A stretch of DNA of 64,000 bases from Agromyces rhizosphaerae (GTDB lineage Bacteria > Actinomycetota > Actinomycetes > Actinomycetales > Microbacteriaceae), in assembly GCF_027925245.1 (NCBI RefSeq), contig NZ_BSDP01000001.1, positions 620,001 through 684,000 of the forward strand, in the 5' to 3' direction. The position numbers and the translations under genes were made by a program. The notes beneath the pieces are model-generated. The model was not told where the DNA came from. It did not search any database and saw only the letters and a program-made list of their open reading frames with translations. This document shows positions 1 through 8,290 of this stretch, piece by piece (position 1 is the stretch's first letter; the number at the start of each line of letters is the position of its first letter).

Positions 1-213
1 CCGCGCGGCTACTCCGTCGACCACCCGCGCATCGAGCTGCTGCGGCTGAAGCACCTCGCGATCGGCCGGTCCGAGCCGCCGGCCGACTGGATGTGGACCC
101 CCGACGCGCTCGATATCGTGCGCGACCAGTGGCGCACGGTCTCGATCTGGTGCGAGTGGCTGCGCGACAACCTCGGCGCCGAGATCGCGGCCGGCGGCGG
201 CCGCGGGCGCTGA
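1..213 (+). CDS. DUF2461 family protein, C-terminal fragment
   Basis: The reading frame is open at the window edge and ends at a TGA, leaving the last 70 residues. The pattern RGYSVDHPRIELLRLKHLA followed by a short tryptophan-rich helical tail fits the C-terminal part of DUF2461 (TIGR02453) proteins, which are about 220 residues long and of unknown function. The N-terminal two thirds lie outside the window, so operon context cannot be judged. Family assignment rests on recall of the conserved C-terminal block only. Confidence 0.65.
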   Translation, partial: PRGYSVDHPRIELLRLKHLAIGRSEPPADWMWTPDALDIVRDQWRTVSIWCEWLRDNLGAEIAAGGGRGR

Positions 214-249
214 GCGGCTGTTCGTCACCAGCCGGCGGGCCGGCACGGC

Positions 250-286
250 TTGACAGGAGCGGCTCCGATCGCTGCAATATATTGCA
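250..286 (+). promoter_or_regulatory. Promoter and operator of the GntR gene
   Basis: A consensus TTGACA (250-255) is followed by an AT-rich -10 candidate CAATAT (275-280). The perfect 14-bp palindrome TGCAATATATTGCA (273-286) covers the -10 element and the A of the ATG at 286. A transcript starting about seven bases after the -10 would begin at the ATG, so the mRNA is probably leaderless. GntR/FCD regulators bind short palindromes of this kind, so autorepression is the natural reading. Confidence 0.7.
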
Positions 287-1005
287 TGCTGCTGAACACC
301 GCGCCGGCCGAGCGCCCCAGTTCGCTGCGCGACTACGCCTACCGCCAGCTGCGCGACGCCATCGTCAGCGGCGCGCTCGAACCCGGCGCGCGGCTGCGTG
401 ACCCCGAGCTCGAGGAGTGGCTCGGCGTCAGCCGCACGCCGATCCGCGAGGCGATCGCGCGGCTCGAGCTCGCCGGACTCGTGCAGACCCGCAGGGCCAA
501 GGCCACCATCGTCGCCCCGCTCGACGTGCGCACCGCGCTCGCGGCGCAGCGCATCGCCGCCGCACTGCACGAGCTCGCCGTGCGCGAGGCCGTGCCCCAG
601 CTCACCGACGCCGACCTCGACGAGATGCGCGACGCGAACGCCCGGTTCGCCGCGGCGCTCCGCGACGACGACGTCGACGCCGCCGTGCGCGCCGACGACG
701 ACTTCCACGACGTCGCGGTGCGCGCGGGCGCGAACCCGCTGCTGCCCGCGATGCTCGAGCAGGTCGCCCCGCTGCTGAGACGCCTCGAACGCGCGCGGTT
801 CGCGTCGCTCGCGGGCCGCGGTTCGGTCGCCGACCACGACCGCATCATCGCGCTCTGCGCGGCGGGCGACGCCGTGGCCGCCGGCATCGCGGCCCGCGAG
901 AACTGGGAGACATTGGGGCGGATGCTCCAGCCAGACGACCCGGCCCCCGACGACGCCGACCCGGTCGACGCGCCCACCCCGCGCGCGACGCCGACGCACG
1001 CCTGA
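286..1005 (+). CDS. GntR family regulator (FCD domain)
   Basis: 239-residue DNA-binding regulator with an N-terminal winged helix (about residues 12-75, including the GntR signature ending in [14 protein letters not shown]) and a C-terminal all-helical FCD ligand-binding domain. I prefer the ATG at 286 over an in-frame TTG at 250, because the latter lies in the -35 element and the former sits directly behind a -10 and operator palindrome. The gene precedes acdS by 85 bp on the same strand, so it probably controls ACC deaminase expression. Its effector is unknown; the FCD family usually senses small carboxylic acids. The last 20 residues are Pro/Ala/Asp-rich and unlikely to be structured. Confidence 0.9.
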   Translation: MLLNTAPAERPSSLRDYAYRQLRDAIVSGALEPGARLRDPELEEWLGVSRTPIREAIARLELAGLVQTRRAKATIVAPLDVRTALAAQRIAAALHELAVREAVPQLTDADLDEMRDANARFAAALRDDDVDAAVRADDDFHDVAVRAGANPLLPAMLEQVAPLLRRLERARFASLAGRGSVADHDRIIALCAAGDAVAAGIAARENWETLGRMLQPDDPAPDDADPVDAPTPRATPTHA

Positions 1006-1090
1006 CCGCCCCACGACCACCCAGCGCATCGCCTCGCCCGAGGCATCCGCCCCACCCCCGGCCGCCCCGCGGCCACCGACAAGGAGCACC

Positions 1091-2113
1091 ATGGCACTCG
1101 CCGACTTCCCCCGACACCGACTGACGTTCGGGCCGAGCCCGATCCACCCGGTCGACCGGCTCAGCGCCCACCTCGGTGGGGCTCGCATCTGGATGAAGCG
1201 CGAGGACGTCTCGAGCGGCCTCGCCTACGGCGGCAACAAGGTGCGCAAGCTCGAGTACCTCGTGCCCGACGCGCTCGCGCAGGGCGCTGACACGCTCGTC
1301 TCGATCGGGGGCGTGCAGTCGAACCACACCCGCCAGGTCGCCGCCGTCGCCGCGCACCTCGGCATGCAGGCCGTGCTCGTGCAGGAGCACTGGGTCGACT
1401 GGCCCGACTCGGTGAACGACCGCGTCGGCAACATCATGCTGTCGCGGCTCATGGGCGCCGACGTGCGCCTCTCCCCCGCCGGCTTCGGCATCGGCTTCAA
1501 GGACTCGTGGCGCCAGGCCATCGCCGACGTCGAGGCGGCCGGCGGCACGCCGTACGCGATCCCCGCGGGGGCATCCGATCACCGCCTCGGCGGCCTCGGC
1601 TTCGCCAACTGGGCGCACGAGGTGGCCGCGCAGGAGCAGGAGCTCGGCGTCTTCTTCGACACGATCGTCGTGTGCTCGGTGACCGGGTCGACGCACGCAG
1701 GCATGATCGCCGGGTTCGCCGACCTCGAGCACAACTTCGGTGGGCCGCGCCGGCGCGTGCTCGGCATCGACGCGTCGGCGAAGCTCGACGAGACCCGCGA
1801 CCAGGTCGGGCGCATCGCGCGCAACACGGCCGAGCTGATCGGCGTCGGCCGCGACCTGCGCGACGACGAGGTCACCGTGCTCGAGGGCTGGGCGGGCGAC
1901 TTCTACGGCATCCCGGTCGAGTCGACGGATGCCGCGATGCACCTGGTCGGCTCGCTCGAGGGCGTCATTCTCGACCCCGTCTACGAGGGCAAGTCGATGG
2001 CGGGCCTCATCGACCTGGTGCGCGACGGCGACATCCCGGCGGGGTCCAACGTGCTCTATGCGCACCTCGGCGGGCAGCCGGCGCTGAACGCGTACAGCGG
2101 CCGCTACCACTGA
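1091..2113 (+). CDS. acdS: 1-aminocyclopropane-1-carboxylate deaminase
   Basis: 340-residue PLP-dependent cytosolic enzyme that converts ACC, the plant ethylene precursor, to 2-oxobutyrate and ammonia. It aligns end to end in memory with AcdS: LTFGPSPI near the N-terminus, the PLP lysine in YGGNK (K50), SIGGVQSN, and AIPAGASDH. The residues that separate ACC deaminase from D-cysteine desulfhydrase are the ACC-type ones: glutamate in DPVYEGKSM and leucine in YAHLGG. A strong AAGGAG at 1081-1086 precedes the ATG. Together with the GntR gene upstream it forms a compact regulator-enzyme unit and suggests a plant-associated or soil life. A stem-loop terminator follows. Confidence 0.93.
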   Translation: MALADFPRHRLTFGPSPIHPVDRLSAHLGGARIWMKREDVSSGLAYGGNKVRKLEYLVPDALAQGADTLVSIGGVQSNHTRQVAAVAAHLGMQAVLVQEHWVDWPDSVNDRVGNIMLSRLMGADVRLSPAGFGIGFKDSWRQAIADVEAAGGTPYAIPAGASDHRLGGLGFANWAHEVAAQEQELGVFFDTIVVCSVTGSTHAGMIAGFADLEHNFGGPRRRVLGIDASAKLDETRDQVGRIARNTAELIGVGRDLRDDEVTVLEGWAGDFYGIPVESTDAAMHLVGSLEGVILDPVYEGKSMAGLIDLVRDGDIPAGSNVLYAHLGGQPALNAYSGRYH

Positions 2114-2128
2114 GCCGGCGCAGACGGG

Positions 2129-2161
2129 AGCGCCCCGGCGGACCAGGTCCACCGGGGCGCT
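2129..2161. terminator. Bidirectional stem-loop terminator
   Basis: Perfect 10-bp stem AGCGCCCCGG / CCGGGGCGCT around a 13-base loop that can itself fold (GGACC/GGTCC). It lies between the convergent ends of acdS and the rhaS-type gene and can serve both strands. Confidence 0.8.
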
Positions 2162-2180
2162 GTCGTGGTGGCGCTTCGGC

Positions 2181-3230
2181 TTAGAAGTCGAAGTCGCCGA
2201 TGTTGTCCGCGTCGAACACGTACGGGTCGCCGAGCAGCACGCTGGCGTCCGCACCGACCTCGTACGAGCCGAGCGTGCCGGCGTCGAAGGTGTCGCCCTC
2301 GGCACCGGTGATCTCACCGGAGATCAGCGCGGCGGTCGCGTACGCGGCCAGGTAGCCCAGGTCGGCCGGGTTCCACAGCGCGAACGCGGTGACCGTGCCG
2401 TCCTCGACGTACTCGCGCATCTGGTTCGGCGTGCCCAGGCCGGTCAGCGCGACCTCGCCCTTGTACTCCGAGGTCTGCAGGTACCGGGCCGCGGCCGCGA
2501 TGCCGACCGTGGTCGGCGACACGATGCCCTTCAGCTCCGGGTAGGTCTGCAGCAGCGCCGCGGTCTTGTCGAACGAGGTCTGGTCGTCGTCATCGCCGTA
2601 CGCGATCTCGACGAGCTCCACGTTCGGGTGGTTCGCGGCCAGCTCGGCCTCCATCATCTCGATCCACGCGTTCTGGTTCGTCGCGTTCGCCGACGCCGAC
2701 AGCACCGCGATCTGGCCCTCGTCACCGATCTGCTCGGTGATCAGGTCGACCTGCACCTGGGCGATGCCCTCGGCGGTCGCCTGGTTGATGAACAGGTCAC
2801 GGCACTCCGGGTTCGTGTCCGAGTCGAACGTCACGACCTTGACGCCGACGCTGCGCGCCTCGTCCAACGCGTCGCAGATCGCCTCCGGGTCGTTCGCCGA
2901 CACGATCAGGCCACCCACACCCTGCTGCGCAGCAGTCTGGATGTACTGCACCTGCGACGTCGGCGACGCCTCCGACGGGCCGACCTCCTCGAACGTCCCA
3001 CCGATCTCGGACACCGCCTCCTCGGCACCACCGGTCGAGGTGTCGAAGTACGGATTGCCCAGGTTCTTCGGCAGCATCGTGATCGACACGTCCGCCGACG
3101 AATCGCCGCCATCCGACGACCCGCCATCCGACGAGCCGTCCGACGCGCAGCCGGTGAACACCAGCGCAGTCGTCGCGGCGATCGCCGCGAGCCCCACGCC
3201 GAAGCGCTTCCTCTTCAGAGTGAACATCAT
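2181..3230 (-). CDS. rhaS: Rhamnose-type ABC transporter substrate-binding lipoprotein
   Basis: 349-residue extracytoplasmic sugar-binding protein of the periplasmic-binding-protein I fold. The signal peptide ends in a lipobox (VFTGC, lipidated Cys28), followed by a Ser/Gly/Asp linker. MLPKNLGNPYFDTS, the central TFDSDTNPECRDLFINQAT block, and GLGTPNQMREYV with ALWNPADLGY are the pattern I associate with the RhaS subgroup, as opposed to ribose or autoinducer-2 binding proteins. GGAAGGAAA lies upstream; ATG codons at 3230 and 3227 are both possible starts. It is the last gene of a four-gene operon and is followed by a strong terminator. Substrate assignment is by family resemblance only, as no rhamnose catabolic enzymes are in the window. 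Confidence 0.82.
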   Translation of the reverse strand: MMFTLKRKRFGVGLAAIAATTALVFTGCASDGSSDGGSSDGGDSSADVSITMLPKNLGNPYFDTSTGGAEEAVSEIGGTFEEVGPSEASPTSQVQYIQTAAQQGVGGLIVSANDPEAICDALDEARSVGVKVVTFDSDTNPECRDLFINQATAEGIAQVQVDLITEQIGDEGQIAVLSASANATNQNAWIEMMEAELAANHPNVELVEIAYGDDDDQTSFDKTAALLQTYPELKGIVSPTTVGIAAAARYLQTSEYKGEVALTGLGTPNQMREYVEDGTVTAFALWNPADLGYLAAYATAALISGEITGAEGDTFDAGTLGSYEVGADASVLLGDPYVFDADNIGDFDF

Positions 3231-3280
3231 TGTTTCCTTCCTTGGTGCGTTACTTTCCGGTCGGTGATGACAGGGGGCCG

Positions 3281-4339
3281 TCAGCCATCGGATGCCTCAG
3301 CCCGGCCCTTCTTCCTTCCGATCGCCGCGACGCGCTTGGTGCGCAGCCAGGCGAGGAAGCTTGCGGACACCACGGATGCCACGAGGAGCACGCCCGTGAT
3401 GACGTTGATGATGTCGCTGGTGACGCCCGCGAGCCGCAGGGCGCTCGACAGCGTGCCGATGAGCAGCACGCCGGCGATGACACCCGGCAGCGCTCCACGA
3501 CCGCCGAAGATCGAGACCCCGCCGAGGAGCACGGCGGCGATGATCTGCAGCTCGAGGCCGGTGGCGTTGTCGCCGCGGGCGTTGTTGTACAGCAGCGTGA
3601 AGTACACGCCGGCGTAGCCCGAGACCGCGCCGCTCATGACGAACAGCCAGAACTTCGTGAGCCCGACGTTGATGCCCGAGAACGCCGCCGCCTCCTTGTT
3701 CAGGCCGATCGCGTAGAGCGAGCGCCCGAACGGCGTGAAGTGCAGCAGCACCCCGAAGATGATCGCGAGCACCAGGAACGGCACGATGATCAGCGGCATC
3801 GGCGTGCCGGGGATGTTCATGCGCGTCAGGTCGGTCCAGAACTCCGGGAAGTCGCTGATCGCGGTCGTGCCGAGCAGGCCCACGGCGATGCCGCGGAACA
3901 GCGCGAGCGTGCCGATCGTGACGGCGAGCGACGGGAGGCCGACGAACGTGACGAGCGCCCCGTTGATGGACCCGGCGACCGTGCCGACGAGGATCGCGAC
4001 GACCGCCGCGAACGGCAGCGGCCAGCCGGCCTGCACGCCGAGGCCTGTGATCACGCTCGACAGGCCCACGATGCTCGCCACCGAGAGGTCGATCTCCTCG
4101 GTGATGATGATGAGCGTCATCGGCAGGGCGATCAGCAGGATCGGCGCGATCTCGCGGATCAGGAACGTCAGCGTCAGCGGGCTGTCGAAGTTCGGCACCG
4201 CGAAGGTGGCGACGATGACGACCAGGAAGAGCAGGCCGATGATGGCCGACTCGCGCGTGACGAGCAGGCGGCGCCAGAGCGGGTGGGCGTAGGCCGAATA
4301 GGTGCGTCGGCCGTGTTCGGTGTCGATGGCGGACGTCAT
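3281..4339 (-). CDS. Sugar ABC transporter permease (RhaP/RhaQ type)
   Basis: 352-residue polytopic inner-membrane permease of the BPD_transp_2 (RbsC-like) family, with about nine hydrophobic helices from residue 30 on, the EEIDLSVASIVGLSS motif after the third helix, and LQIIAAVLLGGVSIFGGRG, which contacts the ATPase. Its ATG overlaps the stop of the preceding permease as ATGA (4336-4339), so translation is coupled. It forms the membrane channel with the upstream permease. The C-terminal tail is Arg/Lys-rich and cytoplasmic. Confidence 0.9.
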   Translation of the reverse strand: MTSAIDTEHGRRTYSAYAHPLWRRLLVTRESAIIGLLFLVVIVATFAVPNFDSPLTLTFLIREIAPILLIALPMTLIIITEEIDLSVASIVGLSSVITGLGVQAGWPLPFAAVVAILVGTVAGSINGALVTFVGLPSLAVTIGTLALFRGIAVGLLGTTAISDFPEFWTDLTRMNIPGTPMPLIIVPFLVLAIIFGVLLHFTPFGRSLYAIGLNKEAAAFSGINVGLTKFWLFVMSGAVSGYAGVYFTLLYNNARGDNATGLELQIIAAVLLGGVSIFGGRGALPGVIAGVLLIGTLSSALRLAGVTSDIINVITGVLLVASVVSASFLAWLRTKRVAAIGRKKGRAEASDG

Positions 4340-5370
4340 GGCTTCTCCTCCCGCTGTTCGATGAGTCGTCGATGCTGGCGCACCGCGAGCACGCGGTCGA
4401 GCACGATCGCGCCGATGATGAGCACGCCGACCACGGCGCGCTGCCAGAAGTCCTGGATGCCGACGATCGGCAGTGCGCGGTTGATGGTCAGCAGCAGGTA
4501 GGCGCCGATCGCGGCGCCCCAGACGGAACCGACGCCGCCTGAGATCGCGACGCCGCCGATGACGGCCGCACCGATGGCCTGCAGCTCGAGGCCGAGGCCG
4601 GCGCTGGAACTCACCGTGCCGTAGCGGGCCGCATAGAGCACGCCCGCCACGCCGGCCAGCGCACCGCTCACGACGAACGCGCCGATCACGCGGCGGTTCA
4701 CCCGCAGGCCGTACAGGTGCGCGGCCGCGGGGTCGGAGCCGATGGCGTACAGCTCGCGCCCGCTGCGCAGGTTGCGCAGGTACCAGGCGGCGACGACCAG
4801 CACGACGACCGCGAAGATCGTCAGCAGCGGGATGCTGAGGAACTCGCCCGTGCCCAGGTCGCGGAAGCCGGCCGGGAGGTCGGAGGCGTTGATGCGGTCG
4901 CTGCCGGTCCACGCGACGTTGATGCCGCGGTAGATGTACAGCGTGCCGAGCGTGATCACGAGCGCGGGCACCTTCGCGAAGGCGACGAGTGCACCGTTGA
5001 TCAGGCCGAGCAGCGCACCGAGGCCGATGCCGGCGACGAACACGAGCACCGGCGGGATGCCCGGGATGTCGATGAACAGCCTGCCGGTGAGGTAGGCCGT
5101 GAGGCCCAGCACCGAGCCGACCGACAGGTCGACGTTGCGCGTGATGATCACGATCGCCTGGCCCACGGCCACGACCATGAGCAGCGAGGGCGTGAGCAGC
5201 AGGTCGCGGAACCCGTCGCTCGAGAACAGGAAGTTCGGGTTGCTCACCGTGGCGACCACGATGACGGCGATCAGCGCGATCGCGATGCCCGTCTCGCGGG
5301 CCTTCAGCACGTGGCCGATGCTGCGCAGGACCGGGTTGCCGGCGGCAGGCTTGGTGTCGACGGCGGTCAT
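4336..5370 (-). CDS. Sugar ABC transporter permease (RhaP/RhaQ type)
   Basis: 344-residue membrane permease, second half of the heteromeric channel. It shows the RbsC-family motif TRNVDLSVGSVLGLTAYL and the conserved LELQAIGAAVIGGVAISGG segment. I start it at the ATG at 5370, which overlaps the ATPase stop codon as ATGA; a much longer open frame upstream is only a shadow of the ATPase gene. Both junctions in this operon are 4-bp overlaps, suggesting fixed stoichiometry of the transporter subunits. Confidence 0.9.
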   Translation of the reverse strand: MTAVDTKPAAGNPVLRSIGHVLKARETGIAIALIAVIVVATVSNPNFLFSSDGFRDLLLTPSLLMVVAVGQAIVIITRNVDLSVGSVLGLTAYLTGRLFIDIPGIPPVLVFVAGIGLGALLGLINGALVAFAKVPALVITLGTLYIYRGINVAWTGSDRINASDLPAGFRDLGTGEFLSIPLLTIFAVVVLVVAAWYLRNLRSGRELYAIGSDPAAAHLYGLRVNRRVIGAFVVSGALAGVAGVLYAARYGTVSSSAGLGLELQAIGAAVIGGVAISGGVGSVWGAAIGAYLLLTINRALPIVGIQDFWQRAVVGVLIIGAIVLDRVLAVRQHRRLIEQREEKP

Positions 5371-6893
5371 GCTGCCGCTCCTTCCGCGGTCGCGGCGAAC
5401 ATGACGGCCTCCGGCGTGGCATCCGCTCGATCGAATTCGCCCGTGAGGCGGCCCTCGCGCATGACGAGCACGCGGTCGGCCATGCCGAGCACCTCGGGCA
5501 GTTCGGACGAGATCATGATGATCGCGAGTCCGTCCTGCGCGAGCTTCGAGATGAGGCGGTGCACCTCGGCCTTGGTACCGACATCGATGCCGCGGGTCGG
5601 CTCGTCGACGATGAGCACCTTCGGCTCGGTCGAGAGCCACTTGCCGAGCACGACCTTCTGCTGGTTGCCGCCCGAGAGGGTGCCGGCCTCGGCGTCGAGC
5701 GCGGCGGTCTTCACCTCGAGCCGGCTCGCCCAGATCTCGGCGGACGCGTTCTCGAGCCCGCCCCAGATGAGGCCCCACTTCGCGAGGCGCTTGCGGATCG
5801 CGAGCGTGACGTTGCGCGTCACGCTCTGGTCGAGCACGAGGCCCTGCTTGCGGCGGTCCTCGGGCACGAGCGCGATGCCCTGCGCCATCGACGCGGTCGG
5901 GCGGCCCTTGCGCAACGGCTGGCCGTTGACCTGCACGCTGCCCGACTCGTAGTGGTCGACACCGAAGATCGCGCGCACGACCTCGCTGCGGCCGGCGCCG
6001 ACGAGGCCCGCGAGTCCGACGATCTCGCCCGACTTCACGGTGAACGAGATGTCGTGGAACACGCCGGTGCTCGTGAGCCCGTCGACCACGAGCACGTCCT
6101 CGCCGATCTCGGCGGGCAGCTTCGGGAACATCTCGGTGACGTCGCGGCCGACCATGAGGCGCACGAGCTCGTCGATCGACGTGTCGCTGATCGGCATGGT
6201 GTCGATGTACTTGCCGTCGCGCATCACGGTGACGGTGTCGCACAGGTCGAAGACCTCGTCGAAGCGGTGCGAGATGAACAGCAGCGCGCGGCCCTCGTCG
6301 CGGAGGCTCCGCGCGACGGCGAACAGCCGCTCGACCTCGACGCCCGAGAGCGCCGCGGTCGGCTCGTCCATGATGAGCACGCGCGCGTCGAGCGAGATGG
6401 CCTTCGCGATCTCGATGATCTGCTGGTCGGCGATCGACAGGCCCTCGGTGAGGCGGTCGGGGTCGAGGCGCACGCCCAGCCGCTCGAAGATCTCGACGGC
6501 CTCGGTGCGCATGGCCTTGCGGTCGATGCGGCCGAAGCGGTTGGTGGGCTGGCGGCCCATGAAGATGTTCTCGGTGACCGACAGGTCGGGGAACAGCGTC
6601 GGCTCCTGGTAGATGACGGCGATGCCGGCGGCCTTCGACTGGGCGGTGTTCGAGAAGTCGACCTCCTCGCCGCGGAGGCGGAAGTCGCCCGAGTCGCGCC
6701 GGTAGAGGCCGGCGACGATCTTCACGAGCGTCGACTTGCCGGCGCCGTTCTCGCCGATCAGTGCGTGGATGGATCCCTGCTCGAGCGTGAGGCTGCCGGA
6801 GCTCAGTGCGACGACTGCTCCGAAGGACTTCACGACTCGCGAGAGCTCCAGCGCCGGGGGTGCGGCACTGGCTGAGGTGCTCGTCTGCACCAT
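5367..6893 (-). CDS. rhaT: Sugar ABC transporter ATP-binding protein (two ABC domains)
   Basis: 508-residue ATPase with two tandem ABC domains, as in RbsA/RhaT. The first has Walker A GENGAGKST at about residues 47-55, a Q-loop in VIYQEPTLF, and Walker B with DEPTAALS. The second has a degenerate Walker A (GLVGAGRSE) as usual in this family, signature LSGGNQQK and DEPTRGIDVG. A strong GGAGGAGC precedes the ATG. It is the promoter-proximal gene, unlike the three other complete sugar loci in this window, which carry no ATPase. It powers import by the two permeases downstream. Confidence 0.93.
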   Translation of the reverse strand: MVQTSTSASAAPPALELSRVVKSFGAVVALSSGSLTLEQGSIHALIGENGAGKSTLVKIVAGLYRRDSGDFRLRGEEVDFSNTAQSKAAGIAVIYQEPTLFPDLSVTENIFMGRQPTNRFGRIDRKAMRTEAVEIFERLGVRLDPDRLTEGLSIADQQIIEIAKAISLDARVLIMDEPTAALSGVEVERLFAVARSLRDEGRALLFISHRFDEVFDLCDTVTVMRDGKYIDTMPISDTSIDELVRLMVGRDVTEMFPKLPAEIGEDVLVVDGLTSTGVFHDISFTVKSGEIVGLAGLVGAGRSEVVRAIFGVDHYESGSVQVNGQPLRKGRPTASMAQGIALVPEDRRKQGLVLDQSVTRNVTLAIRKRLAKWGLIWGGLENASAEIWASRLEVKTAALDAEAGTLSGGNQQKVVLGKWLSTEPKVLIVDEPTRGIDVGTKAEVHRLISKLAQDGLAIIMISSELPEVLGMADRVLVMREGRLTGEFDRADATPEAVMFAATAEGAAA

Positions 6894-6939
6894 TGCTCCT
6901 CCTCGTCGAGGTGGTTGCTGTTGTACGGGTTGAAATGCT

Positions 6940-6955
6940 CCTGAATCGATTCAGG
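6940..6955. promoter_or_regulatory. LacI-type operator of the rhamnose-type transport operon
   Basis: Perfect 16-bp palindrome CCTGAATCGATTCAGG with the central CG step typical of LacI-family operators. It lies in the 156-bp divergent region between the ABC operon (start 6893) and the LacI gene (start 7050). A -10 candidate TACTCT for the LacI gene is at 6969-6974, so one bound repressor could control both directions. Confidence 0.85.
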
Positions 6956-7049
6956 TCAAGTTCAGGGCTACTCTATGGACGGCGGGTGCCGAGGTCAAGT
7001 CACCTCCTCCCCCGAGAACCACGCAGCTCATCGACGACGAGGAACCGCA

Positions 7050-8072
7050 ATGGCAGCCACGAGCATCAGGGACGTTGCTCAACACGCCGGGGTGTCGGTC
7101 GGCACGGTCTCGAACGTGCTCAACCGCCCCGGCGAGGTCTCCGCGGAGTCGATCGCGCGCGTGAACGCCGCGATCGAGGAACTCGGGTACGTGCGCAACG
7201 ACGCCGCCCGCAAGCTGCGCGCCGGCACCAGCACGACCGTCGGCTTCGTCGTGCTCGACGGCCAGAACCCGTTCTTCAACGACGTCGTGCGCGGCGCGGA
7301 GGACGAGGCGTCGAAGCACAACATCGCGATCCTCTACGGCAACACCGACGAGGACATCGCCCGCGAGCGGCTCTACCTCGACCTGTTCGAGGAGCAGCAG
7401 GTGCGCGGGGTGCTCATCTCGCCGTACGACGACGTGCACACCCGGCTCGAGCGGTTGCGGCAGCGGGGCATCCCCGCGGTGCTGGTGGATCGTTTCAGCG
7501 GCGACGGGCGCTTCAGCTCGGTCTCCGTCGACAGCGTCTCCGGCGGCCGCATGGCCGTCGAGCACCTCATCGAGACCGGTCGCCGCCGCATCGCGTTCGT
7601 CGGCGGGCCGTTCGACATCCACCAGGTGAGCGACCGCCTGGCGGGGGCCCGTGCGGCCGCCGAGAACTCCGTGACGCCAGTCGACCTCGAGGTCGTCGCG
7701 ACGACCGCGCTGACCGTCGCCGAGGGCGTCGCGGCCGGCAAGCGCATCATCGAGCGCCCGCGGGCGCAGCGCCCCGATGCGCTCTTCGCCGCCAACGACC
7801 TGGTCGCCCTCGGCCTGCTGCAGGCGTTCGTCGTGGAGGGCCGCGTGCTGGTGCCCGAGGAGATCGCGATCATCGGGTTCGACGACATCTCGTTCGCCGG
7901 CGCCGCCGCCGTGCCGCTGTCGTCGATCCGCCAGCCCAGCGGCATGCTCGGCCGCACCGCGCTGCGCACCCTGCTCGAGGAGGCGAACGACCCCGAGTCC
8001 ATCCCCCGGCAGACGGTGTTCCAGCCCGAGCTCGTGGTGCGCCGCTCGACCGATCCGGCGAAGCGACGCTGA
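7050..8072 (+). CDS. LacI family regulator of the rhamnose-type transporter
   Basis: 340-residue repressor: N-terminal helix-turn-helix (SIRDVAQHAGVSVGTVSNVLNRP, residues 5-27), a hinge helix (NDAARKLRAG), and a periplasmic-binding-protein-like effector domain ending in VVRRST. I start it at the ATG at 7050, behind GAGGA at 7039-7043; an in-frame ATG at 6975 would add 25 unconserved residues. Divergent orientation from the RhaS-type operon plus the 16-bp palindrome between them make it the local regulator. The effector is presumably the transported sugar or a derivative. Confidence 0.92.
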   Translation: MAATSIRDVAQHAGVSVGTVSNVLNRPGEVSAESIARVNAAIEELGYVRNDAARKLRAGTSTTVGFVVLDGQNPFFNDVVRGAEDEASKHNIAILYGNTDEDIARERLYLDLFEEQQVRGVLISPYDDVHTRLERLRQRGIPAVLVDRFSGDGRFSSVSVDSVSGGRMAVEHLIETGRRRIAFVGGPFDIHQVSDRLAGARAAAENSVTPVDLEVVATTALTVAEGVAAGKRIIERPRAQRPDALFAANDLVALGLLQAFVVEGRVLVPEEIAIIGFDDISFAGAAAVPLSSIRQPSGMLGRTALRTLLEEANDPESIPRQTVFQPELVVRRSTDPAKRR

Positions 8073-8290
8073 CGCACCGGGCCCGCGCAGTGCGCGCGAC
8101 CGCCCCCGGCATCCACCCCCCGTGCGCGACGCCGACACCTGGCGCATGTGCTCATCTCCCTCGACGCTTCACATGGTGCTCGCGGGGCCGACGCTACTCC
8201 TCGTGTACCGGACGGTCCATGCGTTGTCGGCCGTCGTGAGCGGATCGTTGCCGTCCCGTTGCAGGGCCGAGCGGATGCCGCGAGGGGGCG

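Noticed and set aside
8073-8290. Possible small gene between the LacI and ligase genes
   Set aside because: Short overlapping frames only, no ribosome binding site or recognisable protein.
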